A stretch of 49,253 bases of DNA from Phycisphaerales bacterium (GCA_020845755.1 JADLFE010000037.1:1-49253); one strand, 5' to 3'. Positions 34,459-42,886 are shown, counted from the stretch's first letter. Made by a program: numbers and translations. Notes: generated by a model from the letters alone, not told the origin.

Positions 34459-35118
34459 ATGCGCCGCCTCCTCATCGTCGGTCTGCTCGCGTTCGGATTC
34501 AGCGCTGCTCTGTTCGGGTGCACCAGCACCACCATCGCGCTCAAAGAGAAGTTGGGGTACGCCAAACGCGAACAACTTGTTGACAGGGTGAAGGAAGCGC
34601 GGGACGAACAAACAGAAACAAAGGCTCAGTTCGAGTCCGCGCTCCAGCAGTTCATGGCCGTCACCGGCGCGACCGGCGGCGACCTCGAAGCCAAGTACAA
34701 CAAACTGAAAACTGAATACGAACGATCTGAAACCCAGGCGCAGGACGTGCGCGGTCGCATCAGGGATGTCGAAAACGTCGCCCACGCGCTCTTCGTCGAG
34801 TGGGAAGACGAACTGGCCCAGTACAGCACCGAGTCGATGCGCGCCGCGAGCAAACGACAATTCGACGACACAAAGTCGCAGTATCAGAAACTCCTCTCCG
34901 CGATGAAAGCCGCCGAGGCAAAGATGGCGCCCGTCCTCGTCGCGTTCAAGGACCAGGTGCTCTTCCTCAAGCACAACCTCAACGCCCGCGCCATCGCGTC
35001 GCTCCAGACCAACGTGAACCAGATCCAGAGTGATGTCTCACGCCTGGTCGCTGAAATGGAAGCCTCCATCAACGAGGCCAACCAGTTCATCGAGCAGATG
35101 AACACTCAATCCAAGTAA
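34459..35118 (+). CDS. DUF2959 family lipoprotein
   Basis: A 219-residue lipoprotein. ATG 34459 follows GGAGA; the longer frame from 34426 would spoil the signal. The signal ends in ALFGC, a good lipobox (cysteine at residue 21). The rest is almost wholly helical and coiled-coil in character (REQLVDRVKEARDEQTETK, KYNKLKTEYERSETQAQ), ending in IASLQTNVNQIQSDVSRLV. This matches the DUF2959 family of bacterial envelope lipoproteins, whose function is unknown. It is convergent with the LEA-type-2 gene, only three bases separating their stops, and divergent from the DUF11 lipoprotein. Confidence 0.87.
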   Translation: MRRLLIVGLLAFGFSAALFGCTSTTIALKEKLGYAKREQLVDRVKEARDEQTETKAQFESALQQFMAVTGATGGDLEAKYNKLKTEYERSETQAQDVRGRIRDVENVAHALFVEWEDELAQYSTESMRAASKRQFDDTKSQYQKLLSAMKAAEAKMAPVLVAFKDQVLFLKHNLNARAIASLQTNVNQIQSDVSRLVAEMEASINEANQFIEQMNTQSK

Positions 35119-35121
35119 CCG

Positions 35122-35934
35122 CTACTTCGACGCGAACCGCTTGGTCGGCATCTCAAAGTTCCCGAAACGCGTCTCGAGCCCGAGATCGCCCACGATCTCG
35201 TACGACGCCTTGTTCGACTTGAGCATGTTCATCACCGCCAACCCCAGCGATGCCGGCGAAATCTTCACCGGAATCTCGATCGTCTCGGTCTCGCCAGCCG
35301 ACAGCGACGCGGCGTCCGACACCCGCCCGCTCACAACCTTCGTACCACCCACCGACATCGAATACGCCATCTTCGCCACCCCGACCTCAAACTCGTTGGT
35401 GTTGGTCACGTCGAGCCTGATCAGCCCCTTGGCGCTCAGCACCGAAATCTCATCCCATCGCACCTCGTTCACACGCACGTCGGGCACGTTCGGGATCGGC
35501 ATCTCCCCCTCCTTCGTCACCGGGATCGACACCTTCTCCCCACCGGGCACATCAAGTTCGAATTTCATATTGACCGCATAGGGCACCACCGCGCCCAGCC
35601 TCAGCCCCTCCACCGCCGACAGCACATCCGCAAACTTCACTCTGAGCGGCACGTCGAGCGTCTTGCTCCCACGCGCCGGGATCGATCCCGCGTTCTTCAC
35701 CACGCCCGTCACAATCGACTCACGCTTCGACGACAACGCATACTCCACATCCGTCAGCGGCACGGCGATCGGGTACGGATTCCTCACATCCACCTTGAGC
35801 GACACCGTCACCCCCTCGAGCGACAGATCAGTCAGCGTGGCATCAACAATGTTCGCGCTCGGCTTGCCCAGCACGCCGCAGCCCGACACGAGCGAGAGAA
35901 CCGCCAGCATCATCGCGAGCACGCCGAACTTCAC
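35122..35934 (-). CDS. LEA type 2 domain lipoprotein
   Basis: About 270 residues. GTG at 35934 gives a compact lipoprotein signal (VKFGVLAMMLAVLSLVSGC, cysteine at 19); an ATG at 36006 with GGAGAC upstream is an alternative that would overlap the DedA gene. Two tandem LEA14/WHy-type beta domains are visible: VSLKVDVRNPYPIAVPLTD at about 45-125 and IRLDVTNTNEFEVGVAKMA at about 165-250. The family binds or protects under stress in plants and occurs in bacteria as envelope proteins of uncertain role. The gene directly follows DedA on the same strand. Confidence 0.85.
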   Translation of the reverse strand: MKFGVLAMMLAVLSLVSGCGVLGKPSANIVDATLTDLSLEGVTVSLKVDVRNPYPIAVPLTDVEYALSSKRESIVTGVVKNAGSIPARGSKTLDVPLRVKFADVLSAVEGLRLGAVVPYAVNMKFELDVPGGEKVSIPVTKEGEMPIPNVPDVRVNEVRWDEISVLSAKGLIRLDVTNTNEFEVGVAKMAYSMSVGGTKVVSGRVSDAASLSAGETETIEIPVKISPASLGLAVMNMLKSNKASYEIVGDLGLETRFGNFEMPTKRFASK

Positions 35935-35983
35935 CCGCCCCGCGTTCCTCTCGCCATCTGCGATCAAACAATCCGCGGCCGAA

Positions 35984-36892
35984 TCAACCCGACGCATGTG
36001 TCCCATGTTCGTCTCCGGCATGAACCGAATGTTCGCCGCTCGACGGAATCGACACCTTCGGCGCGGCGTGATGTTCTGGTGTCGCGCCCGCCGCACCCGA
36101 TACGGATGAACCGCCCGACGCGGACGACGATGATCCCAACGCCGCATCGTTCCCCTTGGGCTCGGCGCTCTGCGCCTCACCTGGATGCGCCTCTCCCGCG
36201 TGCGCCTGCCGCTCATGACGCTGCGCGATCTTCGCCTTGGCCGCCGCCGCTGTCCGACGGAACGCGCTCGACACGAGCCACCACGTCAGACCGAACAACG
36301 CCAGCCCCAGCAGGATGTACAACTGAAACTTCCGCTCGATGCCCACCGACTCGACCGCCTTGCCGATCGAATAGCCGATCGACGCCAGGCCCAACGACCA
36401 GATCGCCGCTCCGATCGCGTTGAACACCGCGAACCGCCACGGCGCATACCCGCTCGATCCCAAAAGCAGCGGCGTCGCCATTCGCGTGCCGGGCACGAAC
36501 CGCGACGCCACCACCGCCACGTCCTCGCCACGCCCAAGCCACGTCCGCACCTTCGCGAAATTGCCCTTGAACTTCGGGAAACGATCGAGAACCCACCCGC
36601 CCTTCCAACGCCCGAGGTAATACCAGAACTGATCGCCCGCGAACGAACCAATGAAGCACACCAGGTACACGCCGGGAAGGCTCAGCCACTCGCGCTGGGC
36701 GGCGAATCCGCCCGCCAGCACCACGCTCTCTCCTTCCAGGAACGTACCCACAAACAAGAAGAGGTGCCCGTACGTCCGCACCATCTCCGCTACCCACGAG
36801 TCCTCCGACAGAACATCGCGCAGCGTCGACGCCATCAGATACATGTCGGCGGCGGCTATGGGAAGGGTCATATGGGTTGGTCCGCCGGCCAC
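35984..36892 (-). CDS. DedA family membrane protein with His-rich tail
   Basis: A 302-residue DedA/SNARE-associated domain protein, a family now linked to phospholipid (undecaprenyl- or aminophospholipid) movement across the inner membrane. The core runs from about 25 to 215: FLEGESVVLAGGFAAQRE, the conserved FAGDQFWYYLGR, and SRFVPGTRMATPLLLGSSGY. A hydrophobic end segment follows (LYILLGLALFGLTWWLV). The C-terminal 85 residues are an unusual polar tail rich in His, Ala, Gly and Ser (HERQAHAGEAHPGEAQ, ATPEHHAAPKV). The start is uncertain: GTG 36892 or ATG 36871, neither with a good ribosome site. It precedes the LEA type 2 gene. Confidence 0.87.
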   Translation of the reverse strand: MAGGPTHMTLPIAAADMYLMASTLRDVLSEDSWVAEMVRTYGHLFLFVGTFLEGESVVLAGGFAAQREWLSLPGVYLVCFIGSFAGDQFWYYLGRWKGGWVLDRFPKFKGNFAKVRTWLGRGEDVAVVASRFVPGTRMATPLLLGSSGYAPWRFAVFNAIGAAIWSLGLASIGYSIGKAVESVGIERKFQLYILLGLALFGLTWWLVSSAFRRTAAAAKAKIAQRHERQAHAGEAHPGEAQSAEPKGNDAALGSSSSASGGSSVSGAAGATPEHHAAPKVSIPSSGEHSVHAGDEHGTHASG

Positions 36893-36943
36893 GAGAGGAC
36901 CCGGACACGCCCCGGGAAATCACCCCGGAAATGTAGGCCGACG

Positions 36944-38023
36944 CTACCCCTTTCGGGGTACGAACTCCTCCGCGACACGCACCGCATCGGCGGCGCACAC
37001 CGCGTATCCATCGGCCCCCATTCCACGCCACGCGTCCGGGCACTGACAAAAAGCCGAACCGCCCACCAGCACCTGACAACGCCGCGGCAACGCCCGCACC
37101 GACGCGACCGCCGCCTCCACCGCACGCAGATGCACCGGCAACGTCGCCGAGATCGCCGCCAGATCGCCCTCAAAATCTCGCACAGCGCCCGCAAGTTCGT
37201 CCGCCGGGATGCTCGCGCCCAGAAAGACCGCTCGCCACCCGGACAACTCGAGCAGGTCCGAGATCACACGCACGCCCATGTCGTGCATGTCCCCCTCCAC
37301 CGACGCCGCCACCACGACCCGACCGTCCCGCGGCGCCGCGGTCGCACGCGACCGAACCTCGCTCATCACCATCTGCGTCGTCGTCGTCGCAAAGTGCTCC
37401 TCCGCAACGCTGATCTCCCCGAGATGCCACAGCCGCCCGAGTTCCGACAGCGAGGGCGCGAGAACCTCCGTGTAGATCAACGTCGGCTCCACGCCAGAGT
37501 CCTGCAACTCCCTCACACGATCCCCAGCCCGGCGCCGGTCGCCCTCGAGTATCGCCACCAGGTACTCCGCCGACGCCAACGCCAGCCCCGAATCGACCGA
37601 AAACTTCGAGCCGCCGTCGCTTGTCGAACGCGACGCCTCGCACGCCGCCCGTGACAAGAGCGGCTCGATCAACGCAAAGTCGTCCCCGGGCAATTCTCGC
37701 GACAGAACCCGCGACAACGCCGTCATGCTCGTCGTGATGTGTGTGCAACACACCCCATGGGCTTGAAACGCCGACCGCGTCCATCCAACCTGCGCCACAA
37801 AACTCTCAGGCGCGTCGTACGCGATCGCCGCCGCGAGCTCCTGCACTCGCCCCTGCAACTGCTCACCCCACTTGGCGATCGACAGCGGCGAAAACGCGTC
37901 CCGTGCCTCGGCGCAGTGCGCGCACAAGTCCCGCGCCGCCGCTTCCCCGATCTCCCTCGCCCGCGCGAGCAGCATCTCGGCCAAGAGCAGGCGAGATTCG
38001 GACTGGCCAGTGCGTTGAATCAT
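36944..38023 (-). CDS. Cobalamin-binding regulatory protein (CarH-like B12 module)
   Basis: A 359-residue soluble protein. The C-terminal third carries a B12-binding domain with the cobalt-ligand motif D-M-H247-D-M-G in EGDMHDMGVRVISDLLE, followed by the expected VFLGASIP and VLVGGSAF segments. Just before it is the helical cap domain with W199 and EH (WHLGEISVAEEH), the Wx9EH signature of adenosylcobalamin photoreceptors such as CarH and LitR. The usual MerR-type DNA-binding domain is missing; instead the first 150 residues are helical and unassigned (SRLLLAEMLLARAREIGEA). AAGGAG lies very close to the ATG at 38023. Next to three PAS-LuxR regulators it may be the sensory partner that talks to them. 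Methyl-transfer corrinoid proteins are an alternative, but no methyltransferase is nearby. Confidence 0.86.
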   Translation of the reverse strand: MIQRTGQSESRLLLAEMLLARAREIGEAAARDLCAHCAEARDAFSPLSIAKWGEQLQGRVQELAAAIAYDAPESFVAQVGWTRSAFQAHGVCCTHITTSMTALSRVLSRELPGDDFALIEPLLSRAACEASRSTSDGGSKFSVDSGLALASAEYLVAILEGDRRRAGDRVRELQDSGVEPTLIYTEVLAPSLSELGRLWHLGEISVAEEHFATTTTQMVMSEVRSRATAAPRDGRVVVAASVEGDMHDMGVRVISDLLELSGWRAVFLGASIPADELAGAVRDFEGDLAAISATLPVHLRAVEAAVASVRALPRRCQVLVGGSAFCQCPDAWRGMGADGYAVCAADAVRVAEEFVPRKG

Positions 38024-38090
38024 GGCTCCTTGCGAGATTCGCAAGAATCGGACCCGTGGATTCCGCCACGCCACCCAATCTCAATGGAGT

Positions 38091-38789
38091 TTATTGGAAC
38101 GGGACGCCCGGCAGAGACCACGACCGCAGACCGGCACGCCGCGCAATATCGCACAACGCCACCCGATCATGCACCCCCAGTTTCGTGTGGATCGACGTCC
38201 GGTGCTTATCGATCGTCTTCTCCGAACGGTGCAACTTGGCCGCGATCTCCCGGATCGTCAGCCCCTCGGCCAACAATGCCAGCACCTCCAACTCACGCGG
38301 CGATAACGCATCCAGCGGGCCCATCCCTCCGCTGCGGAATTCCACCGCCGCCGCCCCCTGCGGCAGACTCTCCGTCGGAGGCTCCTCGATCATCTCCGCA
38401 CGAATGCTGAAGACCACCATCGGCTGGTCGAACGGCACCCGACCCATCGCATCGATCGGATACAGCCACGATCGGAACATCCGACCACCACACAACTTGC
38501 GAACAAGAAGCGGCTGCTTCCCCTCCAGCGACCGGCGCATCAACTCCGCAAATTCGCTCGCCTCCGCCGCCGGGAAGACATCGTTGAACCGAAGCCCGGT
38601 CATTTTCACGCCGTGTCCCGGGTGCGCGCCCGAGATCAGGCGGTCCCATTGCGGGTTGCAGTACACCATCGTCCCGTCAGACGCCACCAGACTCACCGCG
38701 ACGCCAGGGTCGCTCAGAAACGCCGCGAGGATCGGATCATCGCCCAACGCGACATGCCGTGCATCACTTCGGGGGGTGGAGAGTTGCAT
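38091..38789 (-). CDS. PAS-LuxR transcription regulator 1
   Basis: A 232-residue one-component regulator. A PAS-like domain fills about residues 20-135 (VAVSLVASDGTMVYCNPQWD, then LLVRKLCGGRMFRSWLYPI). A LuxR/NarL-type helix-turn-helix lies at about 160-222 (LSPRELEVLALLAEGLTIRE, KTIDKHRTSIHTKL). There is no receiver domain, so the signal should enter through the PAS domain. AAGGATGG precedes the ATG. It is the first of three paralogues on the same strand, sharing the CGGRM segment with number 2 and the HTH ending IARRAGL with both. It ends 67 bases before the cobalamin protein. Confidence 0.9.
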   Translation of the reverse strand: MQLSTPRSDARHVALGDDPILAAFLSDPGVAVSLVASDGTMVYCNPQWDRLISGAHPGHGVKMTGLRFNDVFPAAEASEFAELMRRSLEGKQPLLVRKLCGGRMFRSWLYPIDAMGRVPFDQPMVVFSIRAEMIEEPPTESLPQGAAAVEFRSGGMGPLDALSPRELEVLALLAEGLTIREIAAKLHRSEKTIDKHRTSIHTKLGVHDRVALCDIARRAGLRSWSLPGVPFQ

Positions 38790-38863
38790 GATGGTCCCAT
38801 CCTTGTTTGCATCGTCGACGACCGAGAGAGTTCGAGGCCCGGACCGCCGACTGGGTTCCCAGA

Positions 38864-38884
38864 ATACCGGGAATCGGGTATTCC
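38864..38884. promoter_or_regulatory. Overlapping dyads upstream of PAS-LuxR 1
   Basis: ATACC (38864-38868) pairs with GGTAT (38877-38881), and GGAAT (38870-38874) pairs with ATTCC (38880-38884). The position, about 75-95 bases before the start codon of regulator 1, suits an operator. The dyads are short and could be chance. Confidence 0.3.
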
Positions 38885-38968
38885 TAAGGGATGATTAGGA
38901 TGAAGTCGGCCGTTGGAAGCACACACCGACACGAAATGGGGAAAGCCCCTACCAGATCAATTGCCCGA

Positions 38969-39745
38969 TCATTGGTTCGGAGGCAAATCAAACCTCGAAT
39001 CGCGCATGCCCCTCGTCGTCAGTCCCGCGCGACGTGCAATCTCCGCCAAGTGCACCCGATCATCCACCTTCAACTTGGCCCCGATGCTCGTGCGGTGTGA
39101 CTCCACCGTCTTCACCGATCGATGAAGCGCCGTCGCGATCGCCTTTGTGCTCATCCCCCGCGCAATCATCCCCAATATCTCCAACTCACGACTCGTGAGA
39201 ACAGCCAGCGGCCCGAGGTCGTTGTGCTTGAACCGGACCGTCGGCGCGATTTGATCCCCGCACAATTCGAGCATGTCCTCGTCGATGATCTCCGGACGCA
39301 CCACGAACAGGAACACCGGATCAGTCGCCGAAAATCGACTCGGCGCAACAACCGGGTATGTCCACACCGCGTACATCCGCCCGCCGCAGCACTTGCGGAT
39401 CATGCACGGCTTCCCGGTCGCCGCGACCGCCTTCGCCAAGTCCGTGTGCTCCTTGGCCTGATCCTGCGGGAGGATCTCGTCGACCCGATGCCCCGCGAGT
39501 GTGTCGTACTGAACTTTGTGCGCCGCCATCTGCAACCGATCCCACTGCGGATTGGTGTAGACCATCCGCCCCTCCATGTCGATGATCGCAACCGACACGA
39601 GCGGATCGCACGCCATGCCAACAAAGAGCGGGTCCTTCACCAGCCCGGACACCAGAGCAGTGTCGCCATTGACTTCGATCAAGGTCAGCACTCCACCACG
39701 AGTTCCGCGTCCAATCGCCACCCACACAGCGTGGCGGGAGAACAC
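38969..39745 (-). CDS. PAS-LuxR transcription regulator 2
   Basis: Up to 258 residues; GTG 39745 lacks a good ribosome site, and GTG codons about 50 bases further in are possible starts. The PAS-like domain (VSVAIIDMEGRMVYTNPQWD, GHRVDEILP, CMIRKCCGGRMYAVWTYPV) closely parallels regulator 1. The helix-turn-helix (LTSRELEILGMIARGMSTKA, KTVESHRTSIGAKLKV) is closest to regulator 3. No receiver domain or membrane segment is present. The cysteine pair in KCCGGRM might hold a cofactor or sense redox state, but this is speculation. Confidence 0.88.
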   Translation of the reverse strand: MFSRHAVWVAIGRGTRGGVLTLIEVNGDTALVSGLVKDPLFVGMACDPLVSVAIIDMEGRMVYTNPQWDRLQMAAHKVQYDTLAGHRVDEILPQDQAKEHTDLAKAVAATGKPCMIRKCCGGRMYAVWTYPVVAPSRFSATDPVFLFVVRPEIIDEDMLELCGDQIAPTVRFKHNDLGPLAVLTSRELEILGMIARGMSTKAIATALHRSVKTVESHRTSIGAKLKVDDRVHLAEIARRAGLTTRGMRDSRFDLPPNQ

Positions 39746-39822
39746 GTCACTTTTCAGGAGCGCAGAGTCTACAGGGCAATTCGCCCAAATTCATGAGAAT
39801 AGTGCATTTGACCGCGACACTG

Positions 39823-39843
39823 TCCGTACAGCCATTTTACGGA
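39823..39843. promoter_or_regulatory. Perfect inverted repeat upstream of PAS-LuxR 2
   Basis: TCCGTA (39823-39828) and TACGGA (39838-39843) are perfect inverted copies nine bases apart in the AT-richer gap before regulator 2. An operator for one of the three LuxR-type paralogues is plausible. Confidence 0.35.
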
Positions 39844-39866
39844 TGAATAACTCCAGATAACGAGCG

Positions 39867-40601
39867 TCAGTCTTTCCCCGCCTCCACCCGCCGACGCTCC
39901 GCGTCCAGCACCGTCAGCCCCGCACGGCGCGCGATCTCCGCGAGATGGACTCGGTCGTCCACTTTCAACTTGTCCCCGATGCTCGTCCGGTGGTTCTCGA
40001 TCGTCTTGACCGACCGCCCCAGGATCGACGCGATCTCCTTGATGCTCATCCCCTGGCCGATCAGCGACAGAATCTCCAACTCCCGCAGCGATAGCACCGC
40101 CAGCGGCCCGAGATTCGCCACATCCGACTCTCGCACGTCGGCCGTGCTCCCCTTGCCCGCAAGTTCGAAGACATCACCTTCCACCCGACGCGTGATGACC
40201 AGAAACCGCGGCGGGAGCGGCTCGTGACCAGAACCGTCGCCGTCGTCGCCAGGAATCGGATGGATCCACGAAATGTGCTGGTAGCCGCGCCAGATCGTCC
40301 GCAGCAGAATCGGCTGCTGCGTCTCCTGAACCCGACGCAGCAGTACCAGACGCTCCGCGATCCACTCCGCCGGAAAAAACTCGCTCCACGCACGCCCGAT
40401 GATCATCTCCGGCGTGACGTCCGGCCCGTGAAAAATTCGCACCGCCTGCGGGTTCGCCCACAGCGTCATCCCATCTTGACTCACGATCGACACGCCCGTG
40501 GTCGGCTCGTGCACAACCGCGTTCCAGATCGGATTCAGTTCGATCCCGGGTGGTCCGCCAGAATGCGGCGGCGGGTCAGGCGAGCGTGAGGTATTCCTCA
40601 T
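39867..40601 (-). CDS. PAS-LuxR transcription regulator 3
   Basis: A 244-residue regulator. The start at 40601 has GGAG seven bases upstream. The PAS-like domain is the most diverged of the three (TGVSIVSQDGMTLWANPQ, GRAWSEFFPAEW, LLRTIWRGYQHISWIHPI) and lacks the CGGRM segment. The helix-turn-helix (LSLRELEILSLIGQGMSIKE, KTIENHRTSIGDKLKV) is nearly the same as in regulator 2, including VDDRVHLAEIARRAGL. No receiver domain is present. It lies 58 bases downstream of the methionine sulfoxide reductase gene on the same strand. Confidence 0.9.
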   Translation of the reverse strand: MRNTSRSPDPPPHSGGPPGIELNPIWNAVVHEPTTGVSIVSQDGMTLWANPQAVRIFHGPDVTPEMIIGRAWSEFFPAEWIAERLVLLRRVQETQQPILLRTIWRGYQHISWIHPIPGDDGDGSGHEPLPPRFLVITRRVEGDVFELAGKGSTADVRESDVANLGPLAVLSLRELEILSLIGQGMSIKEIASILGRSVKTIENHRTSIGDKLKVDDRVHLAEIARRAGLTVLDAERRRVEAGKD

Positions 40602-40659
40602 CAGAGTCTCCGATCACAGGTCGCTCGCTCCCGGCCCCACACCGGCCGCAACGCGACAA

Positions 40660-41799
40660 TCACTCGTCCTCGGGCATCGCACAATGCCCGCCATGCTTGG
40701 CGTGATAATCCTGGTGATAGTCCTCGGCCGGAAAAAATTTCCCGGCCCGATCCGCGCCCACCACCTGCGTCACGATCTTCCTCGCCTTGAACTTGGGATT
40801 GCTCGATTGCTGCTCTTCGATGAACTTCCTGGTCTCTTCTTCCTGCTCAGCGCTGCTTGCAAACACCGCCGAGCGATACTGCTCGCCATAGTCCGGCCCC
40901 TGGCGATTGAACTGCGTCGGGTCGTGATACCGGAAAAACTTCGCCAGCAGTTCCTTGTACGTGATCACCACGGGGTCGAACGTGATCTTCACCGTCTCGG
41001 CATGCCCCGTGTTCTCGTAGCACACCTGCTTGTATGACGGGTTCTCCACCCGCCCACCCATGTACCCACTCACCGCGTCGATCACACCCGGCGTCTGCTG
41101 GAACCGATCCTCCACGCCCCAGAAACACCCGCCCGCGAAGTACGCCACTTGCGTCTCGATCGGCCGTGATGACTCCGGCAGCGCCGTTCCCTTCTCGACA
41201 AATTCCAGCGACACCGAGTTCAGGCAGAAGCGCAGACCCGTCGGACGCGGGCCGTCCTCGAACACATGCCCCAGGTGCGCCTCGCACCGCGCGCACAAGA
41301 TCTCCGTCCTCACCATCCCGTGCGACGAATCGTTCACGTACGCCACGTGATCCTTGTCGAACGGCTGGAAGAACGAAGGCCACCCCGTTCCCGAATCAAA
41401 CTTCGCATCCGACGCGAACAGCGGCAACCCGCACAGGCGGCACACATACACGCCGTCCTTGTGATTGTCCACGAGGTTGCCGCAGAACGCACGCTCGGTC
41501 CCCTTCGACAGAATCACCTCCGCCTCTTCGGGCTTGAGTTTCCTGGCGAGTTCATCCACACGCGCCCTGGCCAGCGGCGTCACGTCATACGCGGCGCGGC
41601 TGATCTTCCGCAACGCCCCATCAACCTTCTTCACCGTCGCCCTCGAATTCATCGACGCGTCCTCGGATCTCTCGCGCGAAGGCTTCGACGCCGGGATGGC
41701 ATCCGCCGGCGGCTCACCGCCACGCATCGTCAACGCCGCTGCACCCGCCGCCACCGCGGCGATCGCCACAAACACCAGCACGAGCAGAATCGTCTTCAA
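40660..41799 (-). CDS. msrAB: Membrane-anchored MsrB-MsrA methionine sulfoxide reductase fusion
   Basis: A bifunctional enzyme that repairs both stereoisomers of oxidised methionine. TTG at 41799 is proposed as the start because GGAG lies eight bases upstream and the protein then begins with a membrane anchor (KTILLVLVFVAIAAVAAGAAALTM); an ATG 117 bases upstream is in frame. The MsrB domain (about 75-210 from this start) has zinc motifs CRLC and CARC and the catalytic segment RFCLNSVSLEF. The MsrA domain (about 220-379) has the active site GGCFWGVED and ends with HGGHC. The anchor places the enzyme at the outer face of the membrane. The order B-then-A is the reverse of the better-known PilB type. 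Confidence 0.92.
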   Translation of the reverse strand: MKTILLVLVFVAIAAVAAGAAALTMRGGEPPADAIPASKPSRERSEDASMNSRATVKKVDGALRKISRAAYDVTPLARARVDELARKLKPEEAEVILSKGTERAFCGNLVDNHKDGVYVCRLCGLPLFASDAKFDSGTGWPSFFQPFDKDHVAYVNDSSHGMVRTEILCARCEAHLGHVFEDGPRPTGLRFCLNSVSLEFVEKGTALPESSRPIETQVAYFAGGCFWGVEDRFQQTPGVIDAVSGYMGGRVENPSYKQVCYENTGHAETVKITFDPVVITYKELLAKFFRYHDPTQFNRQGPDYGEQYRSAVFASSAEQEEETRKFIEEQQSSNPKFKARKIVTQVVGADRAGKFFPAEDYHQDYHAKHGGHCAMPEDE

Positions 41800-41923
41800 A
41801 ATCTGGCTCCACGCCCCACATTCTGCCGCGGGGCTCTCGGCGACAATGTACCACAGAGTCAACTTCTGTACGATGCAGACTTCGATCGAGATCGCGATCG
41901 GATTCGTGCGCGTCATATTCCAG

Positions 41924-41948
41924 ATTTGCAAATGCACTTACCAAGTGC
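41924..41948. promoter_or_regulatory. Paired palindromes between msrAB and the next gene
   Basis: ATTTGCAAAT (41924-41933) is a perfect ten-base palindrome, and directly beside it GCACTT-acc-AAGTGC (41934-41948) is a perfect six-base inverted repeat. They lie immediately before the ribosome site of the gene at 41960 and in the leader or promoter of msrAB, a good place for a shared operator. Confidence 0.5.
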
Positions 41949-41959
41949 GGAGGTTTCCC

Positions 41960-42421
41960 ATGCTTCGAGCATTCGCGTCGGTCATCGTCGGCTACATCGT
42001 CATGGCCGCCATCGTCATGATCTCACTCACCGCCATCTACCTGGCATTGGGCACCGATCGATCCTTCGAACCGGGCTCGTGGACTCCTTCCACGCTCTGG
42101 ATCGCGATCATGCTGATCGTCGGCATCATCGCCGCCCTCGCGGGCGGCTGGAGCTGCAAAGCCATCGCCAAGTCCGCCAAACCGCCGCGCGCCCTCGCAG
42201 GAATTGTTCTGGTCCTCGGCATCCTGATGGCGGGTATGACTCTGGGAAAAGCCGCCCCCGCCGAACCGCGCGGCTCTGAAGTTTCCAACTTGGACGCCAT
42301 GAACAAGGCCGTCACGCCGTCGTGGGTCAACTTCGCCAACGCGCTGATCGGTTTCGCCGGCGTTCTCGTCGGCGCCGGTTTCGGCAAAGAGCGCGCGGGC
42401 GGCGCAAAGCAGACGCCCTGA
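41960..42421 (+). CDS. Small integral membrane protein
   Basis: A 153-residue membrane protein without a recognised family. GCGGAGG lies just before ATG 41960; longer frames overlap msrAB and were rejected. Hydrophobic segments are visible at about residues 6-30, 45-65, 79-97 and 127-145. The second is glycine/alanine rich (IVGIIAALAGGWSCKAIA). A short charged loop links the third and fourth segments. It is divergent from msrAB and may share its palindromic control region. Confidence 0.75.
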   Translation: MLRAFASVIVGYIVMAAIVMISLTAIYLALGTDRSFEPGSWTPSTLWIAIMLIVGIIAALAGGWSCKAIAKSAKPPRALAGIVLVLGILMAGMTLGKAAPAEPRGSEVSNLDAMNKAVTPSWVNFANALIGFAGVLVGAGFGKERAGGAKQTP

Positions 42422-42607
42422 CTACACGCCATCCTCGCCGCGCCGATCGCGCCCTTGGGCACGCCACCGCGACATCCCACCGAAGATCCGGACCGACGCA
42501 TCACACGAGCGACTCCACACGCCGCGTAAGCGTCGCACCGCCGCGCGCCGCCCTCCGCCGGGGACGCCGGCTCGCGCAGTTCCTCAGCACGGCAGCGCTC
42601 GGTTCAC

Positions 42608-42886
42608 TCACACGCCGTCCGCTCGCATCTTCCAGAATTCCGCCGACGTCTCGACCTCGACCACCTCGAACTCGACCAGGTCGTTCCAGTTGGCGATCCA
42701 TCCGTCGAGCGCCCCGCGCGACGGCGCGTCCATAATCTGATAGCACACGCGCCCATCGGCCGACAGCCAACTCGCGACATAGGTCGCGCCCGAGCCCTCG
42801 GGCATCATCCGCCCCCGCGCCCGGAACCGCTCGCCCACCGCCCGCCAATCGCCGTCCTTGAATCGTTCGATGACCATGAAGAGCAT
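42608..42886 (-). CDS. DUF3303 family protein
   Basis: A 92-residue cytoplasmic protein. The sequence MLFMVIERFKDGDWRAVGER, then MMPEGSGATYVASW and WNDLVEFEVVEV, matches the DUF3303 family, small ferredoxin-fold-like proteins of unknown function. The length is usual for the family. It stands alone between two plus-strand genes, with nothing recognisable in the 186-base gap on its 3' side. Confidence 0.85.
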   Translation of the reverse strand: MLFMVIERFKDGDWRAVGERFRARGRMMPEGSGATYVASWLSADGRVCYQIMDAPSRGALDGWIANWNDLVEFEVVEVETSAEFWKMRADGV

